From the NCBI RefSeq assembly GCF_900156655.1, contig NZ_FTOG01000004.1, forward strand, positions 186,001 through 250,000: DNA of 64,000 bases. Direction: 5' to 3'. The stretch's first letter is position 1, and each line of letters starts with the position of its first letter. Positions 49,858 to 59,321 of the stretch are shown here, in pieces. The DNA is from Rhodobacter aestuarii. Lineage in GTDB: Bacteria > Pseudomonadota > Alphaproteobacteria > Rhodobacterales > Rhodobacteraceae. The translations under genes and the position numbers were made by a program. The notes under the pieces were generated by a model that was not told where the DNA came from, made no database searches, and worked only from the letters and a program-made list of their open reading frames with translations.

Positions 49858-50844
49858 TCACACCCTCTCGATGATCTTCTCGCCGAACAGGCCCTGTGGC
49901 CGGAACACGAGGAAGATCAGCGCCAGCACATAGGCGAACCAGTTCTCGGTCGCGCCGCCAATCAGCGGGCCAATCCAGAACTCAAAAAGCTTCTCGCCCA
50001 TGCCGATGATCAGCCCGCCCACAATGGCGCCCGGGATCGAGGTGAAGCCGCCGAGCATCAGCACCGGCAGTGCCTTGAGCGCAATGAGCGAAAGCGAGAA
50101 TTGCACGCCCGATTTGGAGCCCCACATGATGCCTGCCACCAGCGCCACAAAGCCCGCGATGGACCACACCAAGATCCAGATGAAGCGCAGCGAAATGCCA
50201 ACAGAAAGCGCGGCTTGGTGGTCATCGGCCACAGCACGCAGCGCGCGGCCCTGCTTGGAATATTGGCTGAAGATCGTCAGCGCGGTCACCAAAAGCACGG
50301 CGACAAGCGTGGCCACAAGATCGAGATTGTCGATAAAGAAGCCGTAGCCGAACAGGTCGCCCGTTACGGTTTCAATCGTTTCGTTGATCCCCTGCGGCAG
50401 GCCGACATCAAGCGTTTTGATATCGGCGCCCCACATCACATCGCCAAAGCCTTCAAGGAAATAGGCGAGCCCGATGGTGGCCATGAAAAGGATGATCGGC
50501 GCTTGGTTCACAAGGTGTTTGAGCACCAATTTCTCGATGATGATTGCCATGATCACCATCACCCCGGCCGTCAGCAAAATTGCCAAAAGCGCAGGCACTT
50601 GCCACGGGAAGCTTTCCAGATGGCCGCCGGTCATGGCGTTGATCAGATGCGCAAACGGCACTTGGCCTTTTTGAATGCCGACGAGCGTGAGCGCAGCGAA
50701 AAGAGCCAGCACCCCTTGGGCATAGTTGAACACGCCAGAAGATTTGTAGATCAGCACGAACCCAAGCGCGACGAGCGAATACATCACCCCGGTCATCAAC
50801 CCATTCAGCGCCGTTTCGGTCGCGTAAAGCAGCTGGTCAGTCAT
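49858..50844 (-). CDS. livH: Branched-chain-type ABC transporter permease LivH
   Basis: The 328-residue inner-membrane protein has about eight membrane segments and LivH hallmarks: GLMTGVMYSLVALGFVLIYKSSGVFNYAQG (read in parts, residues about 14-43), QGRALRAVADDHQAALSVGI (ATPase-contact loop) and LPVLMLGGFTSIPGAIVGGLIIG near the C-terminus. Its start overlaps the livG stop by eight bases. It works with LivM, LivG, LivF and the binding protein. Confidence 0.95.
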   Translation of the reverse strand: MTDQLLYATETALNGLMTGVMYSLVALGFVLIYKSSGVFNYAQGVLALFAALTLVGIQKGQVPFAHLINAMTGGHLESFPWQVPALLAILLTAGVMVIMAIIIEKLVLKHLVNQAPIILFMATIGLAYFLEGFGDVMWGADIKTLDVGLPQGINETIETVTGDLFGYGFFIDNLDLVATLVAVLLVTALTIFSQYSKQGRALRAVADDHQAALSVGISLRFIWILVWSIAGFVALVAGIMWGSKSGVQFSLSLIALKALPVLMLGGFTSIPGAIVGGLIIGMGEKLFEFWIGPLIGGATENWFAYVLALIFLVFRPQGLFGEKIIERV

Positions 50845-51655
50845 GGGCCACCCCCAGATAGGCGTCGATCACGTCTTGGTTGTTGCGCACTTCATCGGGC
50901 GGGCCGTCGCCAATTTTGCGGCCGTAATCCATCACCACCACGCGGTCGGACAAATCCATCACCACGCCCATATCGTGTTCGATCAAAACTGTGGTGGTGC
51001 CAAACTCGTCGTTCACATCGAGAATAAAGCGGCACATGTCCTCTTTTTCTTCGACGTTCATGCCCGCCATCGGCTCGTCCAAAAGCAAGATCTTGGGTTC
51101 TGCGGCCAAGGCGCGGGCGAGTTCCACACGCTTCTTGAGGCCATAGGGCAGGCGGCCCACTGGCGTTTTCCGAATGTTCTGAATTTCAAGGAAGTCGATG
51201 ATCTTTTCAACTTTTTCGCGGTGCTCATTTTCTTCCGCCGCTGCGCTGCCCCACCACATCGCTTGGCTGAGCAGGCCCGATTTCATCAGCGTCAGCCGCC
51301 CGGTCATGATGTTGTCGAGCACGGACATGCCGTCGAAAAGTGCAATGTTTTGGAAGGTGCGGGCAATGCCGAGCCTGGCCACCTGATAGGGGCGCATCGC
51401 GGGGCGTTTTTGGCCGTGAAACCAAACCTCGCCCTCGGTCGGCACATAAAAGCCAGAGATCACATTAAGCATCGAGCTTTTGCCCGCGCCGTTCGGGCCG
51501 ATGATGGCGCGAATTTCGCCCTCGCGGATGTCAAAGGAGATGTCTTTGATCGCCACAACGCCGCCAAAGCGCAGGGTGATGTTTTTCAACTCCATCAACA
51601 CGCCGCCGATCTGGCGACCATCGGGGGTGGTGTAGCCTTCGACCATATCCTTCAT
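50837..51655 (-). CDS. livG: Branched-chain-type ABC transporter ATP-binding protein LivG
   Basis: The 272-residue ATPase has Walker A IIGPNGAGKSSMLNVI, the signature-equivalent region RLPYGLKKRVELARALAAEP (LPYG in place of LSGG, as is common in LivG), Walker B ILLLDEPMAGMN and the switch His in LIEHDMGVVM. The start ATG at 51655 overlaps the acyl-CoA ligase stop (ATGA), which shows coupling of uptake and activation genes. Confidence 0.95.
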   Translation of the reverse strand: MKDMVEGYTTPDGRQIGGVLMELKNITLRFGGVVAIKDISFDIREGEIRAIIGPNGAGKSSMLNVISGFYVPTEGEVWFHGQKRPAMRPYQVARLGIARTFQNIALFDGMSVLDNIMTGRLTLMKSGLLSQAMWWGSAAAEENEHREKVEKIIDFLEIQNIRKTPVGRLPYGLKKRVELARALAAEPKILLLDEPMAGMNVEEKEDMCRFILDVNDEFGTTTVLIEHDMGVVMDLSDRVVVMDYGRKIGDGPPDEVRNNQDVIDAYLGVAHD

Positions 51656-53817
51656 TCCGCAGCCTCCCGGTGAGCGTGCGCCTCGGGCGCAACGGTGGCG
51701 TCTTCAATCCGCAAAGTGGCTTTGATCGCCCCTTTGCGCCCGTCTTCGTAGGTGACCTCGGTCTCGGTGTAGATGCTGGTTGAGCCGTCATAGAGCGCGC
51801 CAATCAAATCGGCGAATTTCTCGGCAATCACGTTGCGGCGCACCTTACGGGTCCGGGTCATTTCGCCGTCATCGGCATCCAACTCTTTGTGCAGCACCAA
51901 GAAGCGGTGGATTTGGCAGCCCGACAGCATCGGGTCTTGGGCCACGCTCGCATTCACCTCGTTGATATGCTCGCGGATCATTTCATAGACGCGCGGATGC
52001 CCCGCCAATTCCTGATAGCTGGCATAGGCGATGTTGTTCCGCTCGGCCCAGTTTCCCACCGCCGTCAGGTCAATGTTGATAAAGGCGGTGCAGCGGTCAC
52101 GGTCCGCGCCAAAGACCACGGCCTCAAGGATGTTGGGGTAGAACTTGAGCTTGTTTTCCACATATTTGGGCGCAAACAGCCGACCATCAGCCATTTTGCC
52201 CACGTCTTTGGCGCGGTCGATGATGCGCAGATGTCCGGTGCCTTCTTCAAAAAAGCCCGCGTCACCCGTCGCCACCCAGCCTTCGGCATCTTTGGTCGAG
52301 GCCGTGCTTTCTGGGTTGTTGTAATATTCCACAAAGGTGCCGGGGCTGCGGTAGAACACCTCGCCATTCTCGGCAATTTTTACCTCAACGCCGGGGCTTG
52401 GCACGCCCACCGTATCGGCGCGCACTTGCCCATCGGGTTGCTGGGTGATGAAGACAGAGGCTTCGGTCTGCCCGTAAAGCTGCTTTAGGTTGATGCCGAG
52501 CGAGCGGTAAAACTCAAAAATCTCCGGCCCGATCGCCTCGCCCGCGGTATAGGCCACGCGAATCCGGCTTAGCCCCAGCGTATTTTTCAGCGGCGCGTAA
52601 ATCGTCACATCGCCGGTGCGATAGTTGAAGTAATCGCGCAAAGGTTGCGGGTAGATGTTGAGCAAAGGCCCTTTGGCTTTGAAATATTTGCGATGCTCCA
52701 TCGGGTGGCGCAGCCGCACAATGGCGAGCCGCACCGCGTTTTCCACCATCGTTTCAAAGGCAAACCCGATCCCCATCGAGAAGCGATAGGCCCAACGGAA
52801 ACGCCGCCGCAATGTGGGCTTGGAGCGTTTCACCCGATAGCGCGGCATCCCGAATTCTTCGCCGGTGCCTTTGGCATATTCCATGAAATGCTTGAACAGC
52901 CCGTGCTTGAGATCGCCCGCATCTTCCATGCGGATCATTACATTGGTCAGCATGGTTTCAAAAATGCGCGGCGGGGCAAAGAAATAGGTCGGCCCGATCT
53001 CGCGCAGGTCGGTCATCATCGTTTCGGGGCTTTCGGGGCAGTTGACGCAAAAGCCCGCCACCATCGCTTGGCCGATGGAGAAGATGAAATCGCCCACCCA
53101 TGCCATCGGCAGATAGGCAAGCACATCTTCATCGGGGCCAAGGTGGTCAAAGGCGGCGGAGTTCTTCGCCGTTTCGATGATATTGCGGTTGGAAAGCACC
53201 ACGCCTTTGGGCTTGCCGGTGGTACCAGAGGTGTAAAGCATCACGCAGGTGCTGTCGTAATTCAGCTCGGCCACGCGCTTTTCGATCTCGCCCTCATAGC
53301 GGAAATGGCCCGCTTTGCCCTCGGCGATAATGTCATCAAGCGCATTCATGCGGGAATGGTCGTATTTCCGCATCCCGCGCTTGTCGGTATACATAACGTG
53401 CTGAATGTGGTGGATGCGGTCTTCGACCTCGACGACCTTATCGACCTGTTCTTGATCGCCGCAAACCACGAACCGCGCGCCGCAATGCTCCAGCACATAG
53501 GCCATCTCTTCGGCCACGGCGTCTTGATAAAGCGGCACTGGCACCGCGCCACACATTTGCGCGGCCACCATGGCCCAGTAGTGCGCCGGGCGGTTGCGGC
53601 CGATGATGGCGATGTGATCGCCCCGTTCCACGCCAAGGCTCAAAAAGCCCATCGCCATGGCCCGGATTTCATCGGCCGCTTCCGCCCAAGTCCAGCTTTG
53701 CCAGATGCCGAATTCCTTTTCGCGGTAGGCCGGACGGGACCCGAACCTTTCGACGTTGCGCGCCAATAGCGCAGGAATCGACTGCGCGGATTGCTCCGCA
53801 GCACCATGATCTGCCAT
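51652..53817 (-). CDS. Long-chain-type acyl-CoA synthetase (AMP-dependent)
   Basis: The 721-residue enzyme activates a carboxylic acid to its CoA thioester through an acyl-adenylate. Motifs are the phosphate loop YTSGTTGKPKGVVLSN (near residue 190), the QLYGQTEASV segment, the GWVATGDAGFFEEGTGHLRI hinge region and the FAPKYVENKL region near the C-terminal domain. I chose the ATG at 53817 (MADHGAAEQSAQ), directly after GGGAGG; a longer frame reads into the divergent promoter region. It is the first gene of the liv operon, so the imported substrate is probably a carboxylic acid. The length matches long-chain acyl-CoA ligases of the liv-linked kind, although fatty acids are not usual Liv substrates. 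Confidence 0.92.
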   Translation of the reverse strand: MADHGAAEQSAQSIPALLARNVERFGSRPAYREKEFGIWQSWTWAEAADEIRAMAMGFLSLGVERGDHIAIIGRNRPAHYWAMVAAQMCGAVPVPLYQDAVAEEMAYVLEHCGARFVVCGDQEQVDKVVEVEDRIHHIQHVMYTDKRGMRKYDHSRMNALDDIIAEGKAGHFRYEGEIEKRVAELNYDSTCVMLYTSGTTGKPKGVVLSNRNIIETAKNSAAFDHLGPDEDVLAYLPMAWVGDFIFSIGQAMVAGFCVNCPESPETMMTDLREIGPTYFFAPPRIFETMLTNVMIRMEDAGDLKHGLFKHFMEYAKGTGEEFGMPRYRVKRSKPTLRRRFRWAYRFSMGIGFAFETMVENAVRLAIVRLRHPMEHRKYFKAKGPLLNIYPQPLRDYFNYRTGDVTIYAPLKNTLGLSRIRVAYTAGEAIGPEIFEFYRSLGINLKQLYGQTEASVFITQQPDGQVRADTVGVPSPGVEVKIAENGEVFYRSPGTFVEYYNNPESTASTKDAEGWVATGDAGFFEEGTGHLRIIDRAKDVGKMADGRLFAPKYVENKLKFYPNILEAVVFGADRDRCTAFINIDLTAVGNWAERNNIAYASYQELAGHPRVYEMIREHINEVNASVAQDPMLSGCQIHRFLVLHKELDADDGEMTRTRKVRRNVIAEKFADLIGALYDGSTSIYTETEVTYEDGRKGAIKATLRIEDATVAPEAHAHREAAE

Positions 53818-54005
53818 TTTTCCTCCCTCGCGCCGCTGAACCGGCGTCTGACCGGATGGCTCTCCCCTTCCATCCGGCATGGGGGGAGGTTCGGGGTTAA
53901 AGTTTTCGGGACTTTTGCCCAATCCTTACGAATTCTTACCGCGCGGCGGAGGGACTTTGCGCCGCGCTCGCAAGGTGCTAGCGATGGGGCGGGGAGGCGT
54001 GGGGT

Positions 54006-55910
54006 ATGAGTGAGGATGCACGCGCAAGGCTGACACAAGCCGGGTTGAACCTAATTGGTCAGGCCTTGTCTATTTTTGACAATGATTTGCGGCTGGCGGT
54101 CTCTAACCGGCAGTATCAGGTGATGTTCGATTTGCCCGAACATCTGACGCGGCCGGGGACCACCTTTGCCGATACGATCCGTTGGCTTGCGGAACGTGGC
54201 GAATATGGCGAGGTGGATGATCTCGACACTTGGGTCGCGACGCGGGTGGAGCAGGCGCGAATCTTTGCGCCCCATTACATGGAACGCACCCGAGCCAATG
54301 GGCGCACCATCGCGGTGGAGGGCGCGCCCTTGGCCGAGGGCGGCTGGATCACCGTCTACACCGACATCACCGGGATTAAGCGGCAAGAAATGCTTTTGCG
54401 GGCCCGCTCCGAGGAACTCTCGGAGCAGGTCTTGGAAAATGCCGAACAACTCGCGGCGGCAAACCGCGAATTGGCGGCGACCAATGCCGCTTTGGAAGAG
54501 GCGCAGCATGAGTTGATGCAAACCGCCGCGCGGATTCGGCAGGTGACTGAAATGATGCCCGCGCATATCGCGCATATGGGGGCGGATTTCGTCTATACCT
54601 TTTCAAACCGGCGACTGAGCGCGGTGATGCCGGGTTCACTTGATAAGCCCGAGGGTTGCCCGGCAGAGGAGGTTTTGGGGGGCGAAACTTTCCGCCGTAT
54701 TTTGCCCGGCTTTACCAAGGCTTTGGCGGGTGAGGCGAATGTGCTGGAGATCACGCATGACCCGTCTGGGCGGCGCATCCGCATTGCGCTGACGCCCGAC
54801 CGGGATGCTGCGGGCGCGGTTTGCGGGGTCTATATTCTTTCGACCGATGTGACCGAGGAAACGCAGGCGCGCGCGGCGCTTGCGCAAAGTGCCAAGCGCG
54901 AATTGGCGGCACAAATCACCTCGGGCATGGCACATGATTTTGCCAATTTGCTGACCATTATCTTGGGGCTGCAAGGGCGGCTTTTGCGCACCAAGGGCAT
55001 GCCGTCTGAGGCTTTGGGCGCGGTGCGGGCCACGCTGTCTGCCGCGCGCCGGGGGGGCACACTTTTGGACCGGATCGCCGCAATTTCCGGCAAACGCGCG
55101 CTACGCCCGCAAGCGGTGAACCTGCCCGCGTTGGTGGCCGATCTGGTGGCGATGGCGGCCCCGACTTTGGGTGACCGGGTCGCGATTTCTCTGGATGTCG
55201 ACGGGCTTGCCGCACCGATCTTGCTCGACCCCGGCCCGTTACAAGACAGCTTGCTGAACCTGCTTTTAAACGCACGCGATGCGATGGGGCCACGGGGCGG
55301 CGCGATCCGCATTGCTGCGCATCCGGTGCAAGATACTTGGATCGAGCTTTCCGTCACCGATACCGGGCCGGGGTTTAGCCCCGAGGCGCTGACCCGCGCG
55401 CTCGACCCGTTCTTCACCACCAAAGGGGGGGAGGGGTCTGGGCTCGGTCTCTCGATGGTCTATGACCAGACGAAATTGGCGGGCGGCACCGTGCGAGTGG
55501 AAAATTGCGAACCCGGTGCTTGCGTGACCTTGCGGCTGCCGTTGCGCCCGGTGGAAACGGCGCTGGCGCCGACGCTCGTTCTATTGGTTGAAGATGATGC
55601 CGATATCCGCACCTCGGTGCGCGAGATGCTGCGCGAATTGGGGCACACGGTGTTAGAGGCCGCGAGCGCGCCCGAGGCCGAGGCGCTGAGCAGCTTGCCC
55701 GAAATTGGCATGGTCCTTTCAGATATTCAGCTGCCCGGAGAAGAAACCGGGGTCGATCTGGCGCATCGGCTTGGGGATCGTATTCCGGTCGCGCTGATGA
55801 CCTCGCTCCCGCCGGGGGATCGTCTGCGTGCCGCCGCGCCGTGCCCGGTGCTGCAAAAACCCTTTGTTGCGGCAGAGCTTGCCGCGCTCATCGCTGGAGT
55901 GCGCCAATGA
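54006..55910 (+). CDS. PAS-domain hybrid sensor histidine kinase with C-terminal receiver
   Basis: The 634-residue protein has no membrane segment. It has an N-terminal PAS domain (residues about 10-125, with LSIFDNDLRLAVSNRQYQ), a coiled coil (about 130-180), a second PAS domain (about 185-285), a histidine-phosphorylation segment with His310 in SGMAHDFANLLTII, an HATPase domain (NLLLNARDAMG; VTDTGPGFSPEAL; GSGLGLSMVYD) and a receiver domain (LVLLVEDDADIRTS with Asp573 in VLSDIQLPGE). It is divergent from the liv operon across 188 bases, and its last four bases overlap the response-regulator gene. It most likely phosphorylates that regulator. The signal is unknown; the liv operon is a possible target by position. 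Confidence 0.92.
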   Translation: MSEDARARLTQAGLNLIGQALSIFDNDLRLAVSNRQYQVMFDLPEHLTRPGTTFADTIRWLAERGEYGEVDDLDTWVATRVEQARIFAPHYMERTRANGRTIAVEGAPLAEGGWITVYTDITGIKRQEMLLRARSEELSEQVLENAEQLAAANRELAATNAALEEAQHELMQTAARIRQVTEMMPAHIAHMGADFVYTFSNRRLSAVMPGSLDKPEGCPAEEVLGGETFRRILPGFTKALAGEANVLEITHDPSGRRIRIALTPDRDAAGAVCGVYILSTDVTEETQARAALAQSAKRELAAQITSGMAHDFANLLTIILGLQGRLLRTKGMPSEALGAVRATLSAARRGGTLLDRIAAISGKRALRPQAVNLPALVADLVAMAAPTLGDRVAISLDVDGLAAPILLDPGPLQDSLLNLLLNARDAMGPRGGAIRIAAHPVQDTWIELSVTDTGPGFSPEALTRALDPFFTTKGGEGSGLGLSMVYDQTKLAGGTVRVENCEPGACVTLRLPLRPVETALAPTLVLLVEDDADIRTSVREMLRELGHTVLEAASAPEAEALSSLPEIGMVLSDIQLPGEETGVDLAHRLGDRIPVALMTSLPPGDRLRAAAPCPVLQKPFVAAELAALIAGVRQ

Positions 55911-56626
55911 ATGCCCCCAACACGAACGCCCCGCATGTTGCGATTTTGGATGATGAGCCGGAAATCCGCCGAATGCTGGTGGATGCGCTCGAAGAATCGG
56001 GGTTTCGCACCACCGCCTATGGTCGCGCGACCGAATTTGAAGCGGGGCTAAAGCGCGCCCAGCCTGATGTCTGCTTGGTCGACCTTGGTCTGCCAGATCG
56101 GGACGGGCTCGCGCTGGTGCATCGGCTCGCGCTCGAATCGGGCGCGGCGATCATCATCATTTCCGGGCGCGCACAGGTGCAGGACCGGGTGACGGGGCTC
56201 GAACTGGGGGCCGATGACTACATCATCAAACCCTTCGACCCCGCCGAGGTGGTCGCCCGGATCCGTGCACGTCTGCGCAAACCGCGGCCCGATGCCGCGG
56301 CCCCGGCGCAAGTGGCTTATTTTGCGGGCTGGAAAGCCTCGTTTGAGCGGTATGTGCTGATCAATGCCGAGGGCGTTGAAACCCCCTTTTCCCATGCGGA
56401 AGGGGAGGTGTTGCGTCTGTTCCTTGAAAGCCCGAACCGGCTGATTTCGCGCGCGCAGATGCAAGAAACCTTGGGGGGCGCGGCGGGCGAAAGCTTTGAC
56501 CGGGCGATGGATGTGCGCATTTCGCGGTTGCGCACAAAACTGTGCGAAGACCCCAAAAATCCCCGGTTGATCAAAACAATCTACGGCGCGGGCTATATTT
56601 TCTTGGGCGATGTGCGGTGGGAATAG
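55907..56626 (+). CDS. OmpR-type response regulator
   Basis: The 239-residue protein has a receiver domain (residues about 10-125) with acidic pair DDE at residues 17-19, phosphorylated Asp59 in CLVDLGLPDRDG, and Lys in DDYIIKPFDPAE. A winged-helix DNA-binding domain follows (about 145-235, ending MDVRISRLRTKLCEDPKNPR and TIYGAGYIFL), characteristic of OmpR/PhoB proteins. I chose the ATG at 55907, which overlaps the kinase stop (ATGA). With the kinase it forms a complete two-component pathway. Confidence 0.95.
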   Translation: MNAPNTNAPHVAILDDEPEIRRMLVDALEESGFRTTAYGRATEFEAGLKRAQPDVCLVDLGLPDRDGLALVHRLALESGAAIIIISGRAQVQDRVTGLELGADDYIIKPFDPAEVVARIRARLRKPRPDAAAPAQVAYFAGWKASFERYVLINAEGVETPFSHAEGEVLRLFLESPNRLISRAQMQETLGGAAGESFDRAMDVRISRLRTKLCEDPKNPRLIKTIYGAGYIFLGDVRWE

Positions 56627-56726
56627 CCTGCGAACTGGCCCCGCGCCCAATGGACGCCGCGACAGGGGCGCACTTTACGCCGCGGCCTTGGGCGATTAAC
56701 TCTTGGGGGCAAAGACGGAGCGCATC

Positions 56727-57674
56727 ATGAAACCTGCCCTTACCCTTTACCTCGCCGCCCCGCGCGGCTTCTGCGCGGGCGTGGACCGGGCCGTGAAAAT
56801 TGTCGAGATGTCGCTCGAGAAATGGGGCGCGCCGGTCTATGTGCGCCACGAGATCGTGCACAACAAATACGTCGTCGATACTTTGCGCGACAAAGGCGCT
56901 GTTTTCGTTGAGGAACTTGACGAATGCCCGGTGGATCGCCCGGTGATCTTTTCCGCCCATGGCGTGCCGAAATCGGTGCCCGCCGAGGCCGAGCGGCGCA
57001 ATATGATTTATGTCGATGCGACCTGCCCGCTGGTGAGCAAGGTCCATCTTGAGGCCGAACGCCATGCCGAGGAAGGTCTTCAGATCATCATGATTGGCCA
57101 CACGGGCCACCCGGAGGTGATCGGCACGATGGGGCAATTGCCCGAAGGCGAAGTGCTTTTGGTGGAAACCGCTGCCGATGTTGCAACGCTGGAAGTGCGC
57201 GACCCGGAGAAAATCGCCTGGATCACCCAAACCACGCTGTCTGTCGATGACACGGCTGAGGTTGTCGCCGCGCTCAAGGCGCGTTTCCCGACCCTTGTCG
57301 GCCCCGGCAAAGACGACATCTGCTACGCCACCACCAACCGCCAAGCGGCGGTGAAGGCCGTTGCGCCGCAGGTCGAGGCGCTTTTGGTGATTGGTGCGCC
57401 GAATTCGTCAAACTCCAAGCGCTTGGTCGAAGTGGGCCGCAACGCGGGTTGCGCCGTTTCGCACCTGATCGAACGCGCCACCGATATTCCGTGGGAGGCG
57501 CTTGAGGGGCTTGAAAAGGTCGGCTTGACCGCCGGGGCCTCTGCCCCCGATGCGCTGATCGAAGAAGTTCTGAACGCGTTCAAAGATCATTTTGATCTGA
57601 CGGTGGAAACCGTTGAAACCGCGAAAGAGCGCATCGAATTCAAGACCCCGCGGATCTTCCGCCACGACGCCTAA
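56727..57674 (+). CDS. ispH: 4-hydroxy-3-methylbut-2-enyl diphosphate reductase
   Basis: IspH makes isopentenyl and dimethylallyl diphosphate in the last step of the MEP pathway. The 315-residue protein has the three cluster-binding Cys in [13 protein letters not shown] (residues about 8-20), [12 protein letters not shown] and [11 protein letters not shown], and the catalytic Glu in [11 protein letters not shown]-type context. I chose the ATG at 56727 ([14 protein letters not shown]) with GGAG seven bases upstream. Its stop overlaps the rnhA start by one base, so the two are co-transcribed. dxs and ispA of the same pathway are 29 kb away. Confidence 0.96.
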   Translation: MKPALTLYLAAPRGFCAGVDRAVKIVEMSLEKWGAPVYVRHEIVHNKYVVDTLRDKGAVFVEELDECPVDRPVIFSAHGVPKSVPAEAERRNMIYVDATCPLVSKVHLEAERHAEEGLQIIMIGHTGHPEVIGTMGQLPEGEVLLVETAADVATLEVRDPEKIAWITQTTLSVDDTAEVVAALKARFPTLVGPGKDDICYATTNRQAAVKAVAPQVEALLVIGAPNSSNSKRLVEVGRNAGCAVSHLIERATDIPWEALEGLEKVGLTAGASAPDALIEEVLNAFKDHFDLTVETVETAKERIEFKTPRIFRHDA

Positions 57675-58135
57675 TGCCAGACCTTTTTGCTTGGACGGAC
57701 GGCGCCTGCTCGGGTAATCCGGGGCCGGGGGGCTGGGGCGTTTTGATGCGCGCCATGGATGGCGAAACCGTGGTGAAAGAGCGTGAGCTTTCGGGCGGCG
57801 AGCCTGACACCACCAACAACCGCATGGAGTTGATGGCGGCGATTTCCGCGCTTGAGGCGCTGACGCGTGCAACTGCGATCACCATCACGACAGACTCGGC
57901 TTACGTGAAAAACGGCGTGCAAAGCTGGATTCACGGCTGGAAGCGGAACGGCTGGCGCACCGCTGACAAAAAGCCGGTGAAAAACGTGGACCTGTGGCAG
58001 CGGTTGGACGCGGCGCAAGCGCGCCACGAGGTGACGTGGAAATGGATCAAGGGCCATGCGGGCCATGCCGAAAACGAACGCGCCGATGAATTGGCGCGCG
58101 CGGGCATGGCCCCTTACAAGCCGCCAAAATCCTAA
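57674..58135 (+). CDS. rnhA: Ribonuclease HI
   Basis: RNase HI cuts RNA in RNA-DNA hybrids. The 153-residue protein has the catalytic residues in [16 protein letters not shown] (Asp9), [10 protein letters not shown] (Glu), [11 protein letters not shown] (Asp) and the C-terminal [15 protein letters not shown] (His and Asp). It starts one base inside the ispH stop. Its stop converges on lrgB with a four-base overlap. Confidence 0.97.
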   Translation: MPDLFAWTDGACSGNPGPGGWGVLMRAMDGETVVKERELSGGEPDTTNNRMELMAAISALEALTRATAITITTDSAYVKNGVQSWIHGWKRNGWRTADKKPVKNVDLWQRLDAAQARHEVTWKWIKGHAGHAENERADELARAGMAPYKPPKS

Positions 58136-58848
58136 AGGAACAGGTGCAGCACCAAGGGCGCCATGAATGCGGTCAGGACCGCGTTCAGCCCCATGCCGAT
58201 CGAGGCAAAGGCCCCCGCCGTGTCATGCACCTGAAAGGCGCGTGCAGTGCCAATGCCATGCGCGGCGACCCCGGTTGCAAAGCCACGCGCGCGCCAGTCT
58301 CTCAGGCCAAGCGCGTTGAGCATGGGCGTCACGAACACGGCGCCAATCATCCCGGTGAGCAGCACCAAAACCGCCGTAAGCGTGGGTTGGCCACCCAAGG
58401 CCTCGGAAATGCCAATGGCCACCGGGGCGGTTGCGGATTTTGGCGCAAGCGATGCCAGCAGCATGTCATCGGCGCCCAAAAGCTTGGCGATGGCAAGTGC
58501 GGAGGCCACAGCCGTAAACGACCCGGCCACCAAGGCGACAAGGATGGGCACCAAGGCTTTGCGAATGGCTTTTAGGTTTGCTTGCAGTGGGATCGCCAAG
58601 CAGACCGTTGCCGGGCCAAGCATGAAGTGAACGAATTGCGCCCCTTCAAAGTAATCCGCGTAAGCGGTGCCGGTCGAAATCAGCAAGGTCGCCAGCAAGA
58701 TCACCGCAATGACCACTGGGTTTGCCAAAGGGTTGCGGCGAGACAACTGAAAAAGGCGGTCGCCCGCCCAATAGGCCAGCAAGGTGGCGGTGAGCCACAA
58801 AAGCGGTTGCGACGTCAGATAAGACCAGATCAGCGCGGCATCAGTCAT
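58132..58848 (-). CDS. lrgB: LrgB-family membrane protein
   Basis: The 238-residue protein has about six to eight membrane segments. Family segments are [20 protein letters not shown] near residue 75, [20 protein letters not shown] near residue 135 and [22 protein letters not shown] near residue 190. LrgB partners LrgA; the pair has been linked to cell lysis control in Gram-positives and to pyruvate uptake or export in Bacillus and Streptococcus. I chose the ATG at 58848, overlapping the end of lrgA by eight bases. Confidence 0.93.
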   Translation of the reverse strand: MTDAALIWSYLTSQPLLWLTATLLAYWAGDRLFQLSRRNPLANPVVIAVILLATLLISTGTAYADYFEGAQFVHFMLGPATVCLAIPLQANLKAIRKALVPILVALVAGSFTAVASALAIAKLLGADDMLLASLAPKSATAPVAIGISEALGGQPTLTAVLVLLTGMIGAVFVTPMLNALGLRDWRARGFATGVAAHGIGTARAFQVHDTAGAFASIGMGLNAVLTAFMAPLVLHLFL

Positions 58849-59197
58849 CGGACACGCTCCCCACCAGTTTGGCAGCCAAGCTGAAGGCGATGGCCCCCAC
58901 CACGATGGCCAGAAGCGTCGAGACCACCAGCGCGATTGCCAGTGCCGGTCCATGCGCCATCAGCGTGGGCATATGTGCCACCACGCCAACGCCCGCGGGC
59001 ACGAACAAAAGCGACAGATGCGCCAAAAGTCCCTGCGCCACCGGGCGGATCAAATCGCGCAGCTTCTCGCTGGCCGAGATTGCGACCACCATGCCGAGCA
59101 TCCCGAGCACCGGGCCCGGCAGCGGCAGGTGCAACCCGCGCGAGATCACTTCACCCACGAGTTGAAAGACAAATATGATCGATAAAGCAGGAACCAT
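58841..59197 (-). CDS. lrgA: LrgA/CidA-family membrane protein
   Basis: The 118-residue protein has four membrane segments and family features QLVGEVISRGLHLPLPGPVLGMLGM (read in parts, residues about 12-36) and LLFVPAGVGVVAHMPTL (residues about 63-79). It is the first gene of lrgAB. A perfect 22-base palindrome lies 52 bases upstream of its start and probably controls the operon. Confidence 0.93.
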   Translation of the reverse strand: MVPALSIIFVFQLVGEVISRGLHLPLPGPVLGMLGMVVAISASEKLRDLIRPVAQGLLAHLSLLFVPAGVGVVAHMPTLMAHGPALAIALVVSTLLAIVVGAIAFSLAAKLVGSVSDD

Positions 59198-59249
59198 GGC
59201 GCATCTCCGTCTTTTGGACGCAAACAGCTACAGGCTTCCGCAGGGGAAG

Positions 59250-59271
59250 CACAAGATAGCGCTATCTTGTG
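59250..59271. promoter_or_regulatory. Perfect 22-bp palindrome upstream of lrgAB
   Basis: CACAAGATAGC at 59250-59260 is followed directly by its exact reverse complement at 59261-59271. There is no loop, so it is a DNA operator rather than an RNA hairpin. The centre AGCGCT with a central CG is like the operators of LacI/GalR-family regulators. It lies between divergent lrgA (52 bases away) and smc (111 bases away); lrgA is the nearer target. Confidence 0.75.
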
Positions 59272-59321
59272 GATAAGGGGCGCGTCTTCCGGGTCACGGT
59301 CCTATTCAACGGGAGGTGGCG

